NCBI GenBank assembly: GCA_025350445.1
Contig: JANXXV010000783.1
Coordinates: 1-6,577 of the forward strand
Length of the DNA stretch: 6,577 nucleotides
Direction: 5' to 3'
DNA from: Bryobacteraceae bacterium
GTDB lineage: Bacteria; Acidobacteriota; Terriglobia; Bryobacterales; Bryobacteraceae
Numbering within the stretch: position 1 is the stretch's first letter; each line of letters starts with the position of its first letter. Positions 1-6,271 of the stretch are shown here, piece after piece. A model generated the notes under the pieces. That model saw nothing but the letters and a program-made list of their open reading frames with translations, had not been told where the DNA came from and made no database searches. The position numbers were made by a program, and so were the translations under genes.

Positions 1-1798
1 TCAGGTATGGACCTTTATATAGCGAGTCGCTAGGCCAGACTTTGCGGATGGCCAGGCGGCCGTCGTCTGTGAGCCCGGAGAGTTTCGCGGCGATCTCGCG
101 CTTCAGCGCTGTTGCCTCCGCGCCTTTATCCACGATGCCCAGGGCTTCACGGCCTTTGATGTTGAGGTAAATGCCGGCCAGGCCGAAGGTGTAGGCTTTG
201 GTGCGGCTCCAATCGATGTCTTTCAGATAATCGCGGCCGGAGGCGTCGGGCTTCAGGGCCAGGTAGCCGTTCTCCAGCAGCCAGGTGTTCATATTTGCGC
301 CGCGTTCGAACGATGTGAAGCCGTGGTCCGAGAGGACGAACAGCACTGTATCTTTGTCTACGTGTTGTAGTGCCTTGCCCACCAGTTCGTCTGCCTTAAT
401 ATAGAGTTCTTCGATGATGCGGCCGTAGGCGCCGCCGTTCTTCATATGGCGGAAGAACATGTGCTGCACGCGGTCCGTGGTATCGAAGACGCAGGCTACT
501 ACGCCCCGCCTTGTGCGGTCCAGCGCGCTTAGGAACATGGCTTCCCGCTCGTCGTAGGTTAGGTAGGCCTGCTGCAGAAATGCGTCTTCGGCGATGGCGT
601 GCTCGTTCATTGCCCAGGTGTCTTCGGCCATCCCTAGAGTGGCGTAGGCGCCCAGCAGCTTTGCCAGATAGGCGGCGTAATACGATGGGTGCGAGATGGG
701 CAGTGCCGGGTTCTCCGGATCGATGTTGATCGGAGTCATATAGAGCGAATAAGCGGGATCGGATTCGGTGACCAGGAAGCGGACGATGCCGCGGACTTTG
801 ATTTTGAACGGAGCGTGGAAGGTGAGCGTGATCCAGGGAGTATATTCGCCTTCGGTGAGGATGTGCTTTTCGCCGGCAATTTCCAGCGTGGACTTCTTCT
901 TTCCGGCCGGCGTGAGGGTGAACGGAATCTTCAGCGCACCGTCGCCTTCCACCATGTAGTTTTGCGGGCCGTTGATTTCTCCGGTATAGCCGCTGCCTGC
1001 CGCGGTTAGCGGGAATTGATTGCCGCCCTCCATGTCGATGCCGATCTGCTTGGTTGTGAAAAGCGCGAAGGTGCCTTGGGTGCCTAGCAGATCCGGCGTA
1101 CACATGGCGGATAGCAGGCGGCCGTTGAATTTCTCCGGCGGAAAGGTGATGGGCACCCGCAGGATGGTTGAGCCGATGTGGTGCTGGCCCAGGATATGCC
1201 AGAACGTGCGGCTCTTGCGGCGCATTTCCACTAACGGCTTCGAGAGCGGAATATGATACTTGCCGATGTGCAACATGCGCTTGGGATTGCGCACACGGGT
1301 GGAAGACAGCTCCGGTGTGTAGGAGTTCAAGTTCCGGTTCAGGAAGTCGAACATGTTGTGGCGCGCCGGATTGACGCCGGTGGCAAAGGTGGACCATGCT
1401 ACCGGCGAGAGCGGCGGGAACGTGGTCCGCAGGCGCCTGAATCCGCCCATGGCGGTGATCCTGGTGAAGTTGGGCAGCTTGCCTTCGGCCATGAACTTCT
1501 CGGTTAGAGTGGGGTCGAGACCGTCGAGTCCCAGGAAGATGAGCTTCTTGATTTTGGCTAGCTTGAAATACTTGCGCATCGCGACCATTCGCCAGAGCAT
1601 GCGAAACGGCCAGGTGAGCAGCGACACCATGCTGAGGAAGAAACCGCCCAGCAGCGTGAGGAACGAGCCAAGGAACGCGAAGCCGGCGCCGGGGCCGATG
1701 TAGGCCAGGTCTACCGCGTGCGATTGGTTGTGTGGCAGAGAAAGGACAATGGCGAGCAGCAAGCCGGCGCCCACTGCTTTCCGGAAGTTCAATTTCAC
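1..1798 (-). CDS. Type I phosphodiesterase/nucleotide pyrophosphatase-like enzyme, exported or membrane-anchored (3' end cut by window)
   Basis: This gene probably encodes a metal-dependent phosphodiesterase or phosphatase of the alkaline phosphatase superfamily acting outside the cytoplasm; its substrate is unknown. The frame is open from GTG 1798 to the left edge, giving 599 residues. Residues 8-28 form a signal-like hydrophobic stretch ending SHA. A second hydrophobic segment (about 35-63) carries IGPGAGFAFLGSF. Metal and nucleophile motifs follow in family order: FLGLDGLDP (Asp92), PPLSPVAWSTFATG (Ser131 likely nucleophile), DTTDRVQH (Asp442, His446) and SDHGF (Asp491, His492). A region at roughly 200-400 looks like a beta-rich insertion. 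The last conserved His of such enzymes is not visible and probably lies beyond the edge. The GTG start overlaps the upstream stop as GTGA and has AAGGG eight bases before it, so the two genes are likely translationally coupled. A TTG at 1792 is a poorer alternative. The family call is firm; the reaction is inferred. Confidence 0.88.
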   Translation of the reverse strand, partial: MKLNFRKAVGAGLLLAIVLSLPHNQSHAVDLAYIGPGAGFAFLGSFLTLLGGFFLSMVSLLTWPFRMLWRMVAMRKYFKLAKIKKLIFLGLDGLDPTLTEKFMAEGKLPNFTRITAMGGFRRLRTTFPPLSPVAWSTFATGVNPARHNMFDFLNRNLNSYTPELSSTRVRNPKRMLHIGKYHIPLSKPLVEMRRKSRTFWHILGQHHIGSTILRVPITFPPEKFNGRLLSAMCTPDLLGTQGTFALFTTKQIGIDMEGGNQFPLTAAGSGYTGEINGPQNYMVEGDGALKIPFTLTPAGKKKSTLEIAGEKHILTEGEYTPWITLTFHAPFKIKVRGIVRFLVTESDPAYSLYMTPINIDPENPALPISHPSYYAAYLAKLLGAYATLGMAEDTWAMNEHAIAEDAFLQQAYLTYDEREAMFLSALDRTRRGVVACVFDTTDRVQHMFFRHMKNGGAYGRIIEELYIKADELVGKALQHVDKDTVLFVLSDHGFTSFERGANMNTWLLENGYLALKPDASGRDYLKDIDWSRTKAYTFGLAGIYLNIKGREALGIVDKGAEATALKREIAAKLSGLTDDGRLAIRKVWPSDSLYKGPYL

Positions 1799-2676
1799 CT
1801 GAGCTTCCCTTCAACGAACGGGACTTCGAATACTTTGTCGTGATTGATGGGGCCATGCCCGAAGTAACCGCCCTCGCCGAAGAGTTCGCCGTGGTCCGCG
1901 GTGATAGTGATCCAGGTGTTCTCGGGAACGATGTCGAACATCTCCTCTACTACCTTGTCGAGGTGTTTTACGGCGCGGATCTGGCGCTGGCGCAGCATCT
2001 CCATTTTTGTTTCGTCGAAGAACTTTTCTACCTTGCCTTTCAGTTTTCCGCCGACTACGTGATCGTCCAGATGTTTGAAGACGCCGTGGACGCCGCTGAT
2101 GCGCGGCCATTCCTCCGGCGGTTCGTCGATCAGCGCGTAGGGGTAGTGAGTTTCGCCGACGTTGAAGAGATAGAAGGAGGGCTGATCGTCGGAAAACTTC
2201 ATCTCACGGACCATGGCGCGCATGTCGTTATGATGCTCCATCAGCTTGTAGGTGTCGAAGCCGTTGTTGAGGATCGTCTTGGGATTCAGGACCGGGAGTG
2301 AAACCTTGGCGTGGGTCTTGTAGCCGAGGCTTTCTTTGAGGAAAATTGGAAAGTACAGCTTCGGAATCAGCGATTTGAATTCTATGCCTTCGGCGCCGAG
2401 GCGTTCGGAATATTTCAGAAAGTCGCGTTTGTAGTAGTCGGAGGCGAATACGTTTGCCGGACTGGTATGGGGCAGCAGGCCGGTGAGCAGATTGTAGTGT
2501 GACGGAGCGGTCCACGAGGCGTAGGACCAGCGCTTCTCAACCTTTCCCAGCTTCTTGATTGTCTTCGGCTTGGCGGCCATGAAGGAATCGTACCGGCAAC
2601 TATCAAAGATAATGAGGATGTAGTTGTTCTTGCCGGGGCGCATTATCTTCTGCCCAGGCTTCTGTATGACACTCAT
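1795..2676 (-). CDS. Sulfatase-fold (alkaline phosphatase superfamily) protein with Thr nucleophile, soluble
   Basis: This 293-residue protein belongs to the sulfatase/phosphodiesterase branch of the alkaline phosphatase superfamily. Motifs appear in the expected order: LIIFDSCRYD (metal Asp25), SWTAPSHYNLLTG (Thr56 where sulfatases have the Cys or Ser that becomes formylglycine), NVGETHYPY (His177), TADHGELFGEGG (Asp261, His262) and GHGPINHDK (His274, His279). With Thr at the catalytic position it cannot be a standard formylglycine sulfatase; a phosphodiesterase or phosphotransferase role is more likely, and the substrate is unknown. There is no signal peptide or membrane helix, so it appears cytoplasmic, unlike its operon partner. 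It is short for the family and stops soon after the final His motif. ATG 2676 is preferred because GAGG lies six bases upstream; ATG 2643 is an alternative. Its TGA overlaps the next gene's GTG. The label 'sulfatase' should be read as fold only. Confidence 0.88.
   Translation of the reverse strand: MSVIQKPGQKIMRPGKNNYILIIFDSCRYDSFMAAKPKTIKKLGKVEKRWSYASWTAPSHYNLLTGLLPHTSPANVFASDYYKRDFLKYSERLGAEGIEFKSLIPKLYFPIFLKESLGYKTHAKVSLPVLNPKTILNNGFDTYKLMEHHNDMRAMVREMKFSDDQPSFYLFNVGETHYPYALIDEPPEEWPRISGVHGVFKHLDDHVVGGKLKGKVEKFFDETKMEMLRQRQIRAVKHLDKVVEEMFDIVPENTWITITADHGELFGEGGYFGHGPINHDKVFEVPFVEGKLR
1807..1811 (-). promoter_or_regulatory. Ribosome binding site that decides the GTG start at 1798
   Basis: On the minus strand this reads AAGGG, inside GAAGGGAAG, eight bases before GTG 1798. 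It supports the GTG over the TTG at 1792, for which spacing would be about fourteen bases. It lies within the end of the upstream coding region, as expected for coupled genes. Confidence 0.6.
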
Positions 2677-2773
2677 TTATAACCTCATCGGCGGCTGATT
2701 GTTTTGATACGATCATATGATACTACGCTCCAATCGCAGCCCGAGTGCTCTTTTTGCGTTATCCTCACAGTGA
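2677..2773. promoter_or_regulatory. Divergent intergenic control region
   Basis: These 97 bases separate the two gene starts that point away from each other, so promoters for both transcripts are expected here unless they lie inside coding sequence. The middle is visibly AT-richer than the flanking genes. Positions 2712-2721 form the perfect palindrome ATCATATGAT, which yields a -10-like TATGAT on each strand (2716-2721 plus, 2712-2717 minus). GATAC occurs on either side of its core (2706-2710 and 2719-2723). No convincing -35 hexamer stands at 16-18 bases on either strand, so the promoter reading is only suggestive. The palindrome could equally be a dimeric regulator site or chance. Confidence 0.4.
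2683..2686 (-). promoter_or_regulatory. Ribosome binding site of the soluble sulfatase-fold gene
   Basis: GAGG on the minus strand stands six bases before ATG 2676. It favours this start over the internal ATG at 2643, which has no comparable purine-rich motif at good spacing. Confidence 0.55.
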
Positions 2774-4951
2774 GTGCCCAGTTCAGAAGTGAAACCCCAC
2801 AGTAGCCTTCCGTACGTATATTCAGGAGCCCTTCAGGGTGCGGTAGCGTGGTCCGCTTACGCCTTGACGGAGTTTGCATCGTCGTCGGTGTTGTTTCGCC
2901 TGGTGAGGCCTTACGCGATGTTCACGGCCTGGCACTGGGAACTGACGGCGCTGTTGATTTGCGGGTACGTGGCGGCAGGCATCGTATTGGGAGGGTTGGC
3001 GGGGCTGCTGGTGGGCTTCTTAGAACAGAAGACGGGCTGGCTGCGGGATGGCGGCACTGCAATTGCCTTGGAAGGGGCGGCAGTGCTTACGATGATTGCG
3101 GCGTTCGCTCTGAACCTTCTAGCGCTTCCCCACTGGCCATCGGGCAAAATGGTATTCCTGGTTTTCTGCGCCTGCATGGCGGTGGTGGTGCTGGCGGCAA
3201 TGCGGTCTCAGCGGCTGTCTAAACGGTTGGGCTTATTGACTAACCCGTGGGTGGTTGCGGGAGTGCTGCTGGGAGTTGGCCAGGGAGTGGGATTTCTGCA
3301 ATTGGAGGATCTGGGCCGCGAGTTGGGGGCGAAGAACACTTTTTGGATGGGCTTGCTGGGGTTGGTGTTGCTGACGGCGATCGCGGGATCTGTTTTTGCA
3401 GGCAGATGGTTGCGGCCGAAGCTCACCCGGGACCGGTTTCTGATGGACGCGACGGGCTGGGCCGCGCTGGCGCTGGCGGTTGTGTTGGCCGGGGCAGGCT
3501 TTGTCTTGGGCGGGGGATCTGCTGTCCAAGCGCAGAATGTCGCGCCGATTGCAGGGGATTCCGGAAACCTGGGACGGCCGAATGTGCTGGTGGTGGTGAT
3601 GGATACGGTGCGGGCGGACCATCTATCGCTTTACGGGTATGGGCGGGACACGTCGCCGAACTTGAAGAAGCTGGCCGCCGACTCGGTGGTTTACACGCAA
3701 GCGATGGCGCCGTCGGACATGACGTTGACCAGCCATGCCTCCCTGTTCACCGGCTTGTATCCCACGTGGCACGGAGCCTATTGCCAGCCGCCGGAGGCCG
3801 CCCATGGACGCGTGCTGAACCCGGGCGCCACTACGCTGGCCGAAACACTTTTGGGGAAAGGGTATTCGACAGTGGGAGTGGCGGCGAATCTCTATTTGCG
3901 GGCGGACTTTGGTTTGCAACGAGGGTTCCAGACCTTTCAGATTCCGCGGCCGGTTCCGGTGCTTGGAGCCGATGAGAGCTGGTACCTGCTGCGGATCCGT
4001 ATGAGGCGGTTGCTGAGTTCAGTGGTGGACACTGCTCAGTTCGACCGTCTGTTTACGCGTGGCGACGACGTCAATCGGGAGCTCTACAAGGCGATCGAAA
4101 CGCAGGGCCGCGCGCCGTTCTTCGCATTTGCTAACTATATGGATGCGCATTTCCCTTACCTGCCGCCGCCACCGTACGACCGGTTGTTTCCGGGAAAGGA
4201 CGGGAAGCTTTTCCAGGGCGACCTGGAGGAAGCCGAGGAGAGAGTGATGCGCGGCGAACCCCTGAAGCCCGGCGAGTATAGCCATTTGCTGTCGCAGTAC
4301 GACGGCGGAATCGCCTACACCGATGCGCAAATCGGCAAGCTGATCGATTGGCTAAAACAACGCAATTTGTACGACAATACTCTTATAGTGATCACCTCGG
4401 ACCATGGCGAAGCGTTTGGCGAAAAGAATCTGGTTCTCCATGGAAACTCGGTCTATCAAAACCTGCTGCACGTGGCGCTGATGATCAAGTATCCTAAAAA
4501 AGCGGCGGTCGGCGTGGTGAACGATCCGGTTAGCCTGATTGATATCGCTCCGACGATTTTGACTTCGCTTGGCGTTCCGGTGGATGCGAAGATGCAGGGC
4601 CGGAATCTGCTGGTGAATGCAACCCTGCCGAAGCGGGAACTGTTTAGCGAATCTTTTCCATGCCCGGTGCCGCATCCGCCCGAGTGTCCCGGCGGCGGAT
4701 GCACTTCGCGGGCGCTGCTGGCATGGCCGTATAAGCTTGTAACTTCCAGTTCCGGAAAGTATGAGGTCTACGATATTTCCGCCGATCCGAATGAGACGCA
4801 TGACCTGTCCGCGGCGAATGAGACCAGGGCAAGCGAACTTGGAACAGAGCTTAAAGCTTGGGTTAAGACTATGCCGGCACGTCCCAAGCAAAAATTAAAA
4901 CTCGATTGGGACGCTGTTCAGCGGCTCAAATCTCTTGGTTATGCCCAATAA
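2774..4951 (+). CDS. Multi-spanning membrane sulfatase-fold enzyme (LtaS/EptA-like layout) with Thr nucleophile
   Basis: This is a 725-residue integral membrane enzyme of the alkaline phosphatase superfamily. Hydrophobic segments lie near residues 18-42, 56-82, 97-117, 125-143, 156-176, 189-210 and 227-248. An odd number of helices would place the C-terminal catalytic domain (about 268-680) outside the cytoplasm. Catalytic motifs are PNVLVVVMDTVRADH (metal Asp277), MTLTSHASLFTGLYP (Thr317 at the sulfatase Cys position), NYMDAHFPY, ITSDHGEAFGE (Asp543, His544) and LHGNSVYQ (His556). VYDISADPNETHDL (about 665-678) and the ending LKSLGYAQ recall bacterial membrane 'sulfatases'. Thr317 argues against sulfate-ester hydrolysis through formylglycine; phosphoester transfer or hydrolysis in the envelope is likelier. 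A Cys-rich loop (Cys630, 638, 643) interrupts the C-terminal part. The start is uncertain: GTG 2774 follows an in-frame TGA directly and GTG 2789 is possible, and neither has a clear ribosome site. The fold is certain; the substrate is unknown. Confidence 0.9.
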   Translation: MPSSEVKPHSSLPYVYSGALQGAVAWSAYALTEFASSSVLFRLVRPYAMFTAWHWELTALLICGYVAAGIVLGGLAGLLVGFLEQKTGWLRDGGTAIALEGAAVLTMIAAFALNLLALPHWPSGKMVFLVFCACMAVVVLAAMRSQRLSKRLGLLTNPWVVAGVLLGVGQGVGFLQLEDLGRELGAKNTFWMGLLGLVLLTAIAGSVFAGRWLRPKLTRDRFLMDATGWAALALAVVLAGAGFVLGGGSAVQAQNVAPIAGDSGNLGRPNVLVVVMDTVRADHLSLYGYGRDTSPNLKKLAADSVVYTQAMAPSDMTLTSHASLFTGLYPTWHGAYCQPPEAAHGRVLNPGATTLAETLLGKGYSTVGVAANLYLRADFGLQRGFQTFQIPRPVPVLGADESWYLLRIRMRRLLSSVVDTAQFDRLFTRGDDVNRELYKAIETQGRAPFFAFANYMDAHFPYLPPPPYDRLFPGKDGKLFQGDLEEAEERVMRGEPLKPGEYSHLLSQYDGGIAYTDAQIGKLIDWLKQRNLYDNTLIVITSDHGEAFGEKNLVLHGNSVYQNLLHVALMIKYPKKAAVGVVNDPVSLIDIAPTILTSLGVPVDAKMQGRNLLVNATLPKRELFSESFPCPVPHPPECPGGGCTSRALLAWPYKLVTSSSGKYEVYDISADPNETHDLSAANETRASELGTELKAWVKTMPARPKQKLKLDWDAVQRLKSLGYAQ

Positions 4952-5510
4952 ACCGATTGTTCTATTCTTGATGGCGATGGCGGCAGCGGCTCAGACCGCT
5001 ACACCGCCGCCGGTCGATTTTATCGCGCCGGAGCTGAAGGTGTACCTGAAGTTGGACGCCGCGCAGGCGAAGACAATCAACGGATTGATTGGCGACTACT
5101 ATGCGTCCGTTAACGCGTTGCTGTCGGACTATATGGATTTGCAGGACAAGGTCGATGGTTTGCGGCACGACGCGACAATGGATCCACAGGCGATTGGCAT
5201 GGCGCTTGCCGATCCGACGGCGGCGGAGATTGTAATTGAGCGCAAGTTGGCCGCAATGCTGACCGATACCGAGAAGGCGGTGCAGGCTACGCTGAATCCG
5301 GCGCAAAAAACGCTGACGGCACAGTTTTCCGCGGCGCTTAAGCTGCAACCGCTGATTGGCGAGGCGTTCGCTGCGTTCATTCTTTCGGAATCGGAAAGGC
5401 CGTTGAATTCGGCGCTGGCTAGTGCCGAGGCGTCGCCGTTATCTTTGCGCAGCGTTTTTGCGAAGCAGCTTGCGGCGGCGCGAAAAGAGCGGGCGGCGCG
5501 GAAGTTTTAG
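4941..5510 (+). CDS. Small exported helical protein with LTxxQ-like motifs (Spy/CpxP-like)
   Basis: From ATG 4941 the product has 189 residues. Residues 5-17 are a hydrophobic signal-peptide core ending in a run of Ala, with likely cleavage near Ala17/Gln18 and no lipobox Cys. The mature part is Ala-, Leu- and Lys-rich and probably almost wholly alpha-helical. Two motifs resemble the LTxxQ repeat of the Spy/CpxP periplasmic chaperone and stress-sensor family: YLKLDAAQAKTI (about 35-46) and ATLNPAQKTLTAQF (about 116-129). A periplasmic binding or chaperone role is therefore plausible but not established, and its length resembles that of the family. The start overlaps the last 11 bases of the membrane enzyme gene, so the two are probably co-transcribed and coupled. 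A TTG two codons earlier (4935) is possible but less likely. The C-terminus is strongly basic (RKERAARKF). It could instead be a lineage-specific secreted protein. Confidence 0.75.
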   Translation: MPNKPIVLFLMAMAAAAQTATPPPVDFIAPELKVYLKLDAAQAKTINGLIGDYYASVNALLSDYMDLQDKVDGLRHDATMDPQAIGMALADPTAAEIVIERKLAAMLTDTEKAVQATLNPAQKTLTAQFSAALKLQPLIGEAFAAFILSESERPLNSALASAEASPLSLRSVFAKQLAAARKERAARKF

Positions 5511-5550
5511 TATCAATCGCTCGGTCTATCCTACTCGCTTTCATGTGCTC

Positions 5551-5579
5551 AGCTTGTTACGCATAAAAGCCGGCAAGCT
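5551..5579. other. Inverted repeat AGCTTG/CAAGCT in intergenic gap
   Basis: AGCTTG (5551-5556) and CAAGCT (5574-5579) are perfect inverted arms around a 17-base spacer, 40 bases after the stop of the small exported protein. No T-run follows, so it is not a standard intrinsic terminator. It may be a weak RNA hairpin, a protein site or chance. Confidence 0.2.
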
Positions 5580-5677
5580 AGGCGACGATGGAAGAAGGAG
5601 ACGGTTTTCGCGCCGCGACCCGCCCAAAGTCTTTCGGATAGGACCCCGATGGTAACCTGTAGCGAACGGCACACCAA

Positions 5678-6271
5678 ATGGCTAGGCGTTTCGACATGAG
5701 CGACAAGCTGATTCACTTCACCAGCGGTGAATCTCAAGATGACGCATTCGCCAGGTTACGAACGATTATTGGCGAACGTCGCTTGATTGCTGGAAACCGC
5801 ATGGTCCGCGGTGCCTATCGATGTGTCAGTTTTACGGAGGCTCCGATTGAAGCTTTCGTTGATGCTTTTGTCCGGCAGTTTCCATTCACGCGTTACTCAC
5901 AATTTGGATTGATGTTCTATAAATCTTGGGTTGATGACCACGGCGGTAGACCTGTGATCTATCAACCCGACACCGATTTCGGCATTCTGCCAGAAGAGTT
6001 GCGCTGGCGGCACGTTCGCTACGGGCCGACTGCGGATCAAGTCATTGACTTCACTTGGGAACGCGAGTGGCGGATGCGCCGCGATGAATTGCCGTTCTTG
6101 CCAACTGAAACTGTCGTTATTGTACCGAACGAGAAATGGGCATCTGCCTTGCGCCGAAGCCACGATGCCGAACAGGAGATGATCGTCGAACAGTACGCCA
6201 CCGTGATCGACAGGCAGATTGCGGAGCTGTGGCGTCAACCTTTTCTCTGGCACATAGCACCGCTCAAATAG
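5678..6271 (+). CDS. AbiGi/DUF2971-like putative phage-resistance-associated protein
   Basis: The product has 197 residues from ATG 5678, or 191 from ATG 5696 (MSDKLIHFTSGES). The second start may be the true one because the conserved-looking part begins there; neither has a good ribosome site. Motifs, numbered from the first ATG, are LIHFT (11-15), CVSFTEAP (49-56), YSQFGLMFYK (73-82), RPVIYQ (91-96) and FTWEREWRM (125-133). The sequence of HFT, SF(T/S)E.P, FG..F.K, PV.Y and EREWR recalls the AbiGi and DUF2971 families linked to abortive infection. This recognition is from memory of motif style, not a search. There is no signal peptide or membrane helix, so it should be cytoplasmic. It stands alone, 167 bases after the preceding stop, and part of it is AT-richer than its neighbours (23 of 60 bases G or C at 5881-5940). 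No partner toxin or antitoxin gene is visible. Biochemical activity is unknown. Confidence 0.7.
   Translation: MARRFDMSDKLIHFTSGESQDDAFARLRTIIGERRLIAGNRMVRGAYRCVSFTEAPIEAFVDAFVRQFPFTRYSQFGLMFYKSWVDDHGGRPVIYQPDTDFGILPEELRWRHVRYGPTADQVIDFTWEREWRMRRDELPFLPTETVVIVPNEKWASALRRSHDAEQEMIVEQYATVIDRQIAELWRQPFLWHIAPLK

Noticed and set aside
396..1856. 486-codon open frame on the minus strand
   Set aside because: Its translation is Arg/His/Pro-rich without any motif, while another minus frame over the same bases gives intact phosphodiesterase motifs with a good start and stop overlap.
1732..2301. 189-codon plus-strand open frame opposite the soluble sulfatase-fold gene
   Set aside because: It is antisense to a gene with clear catalytic motifs and has no family features of its own.
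3247..3975. 242-codon plus-strand open frame inside the membrane enzyme gene
   Set aside because: It is Gly/Arg-rich, out of frame with the real gene and crosses the nucleophile region; typical of GC-rich shadow frames.
4352..4891. 179-codon minus-strand open frame
   Set aside because: It lies antisense to the conserved C-terminal catalytic motifs of the membrane enzyme and has no recognisable domain.
5588..5641. 17-codon frame in the gap before the AbiGi-like gene as a leader peptide or small toxin
   Set aside because: It has no clear ribosome site, no hydrophobic or toxin-like character and could easily occur by chance.
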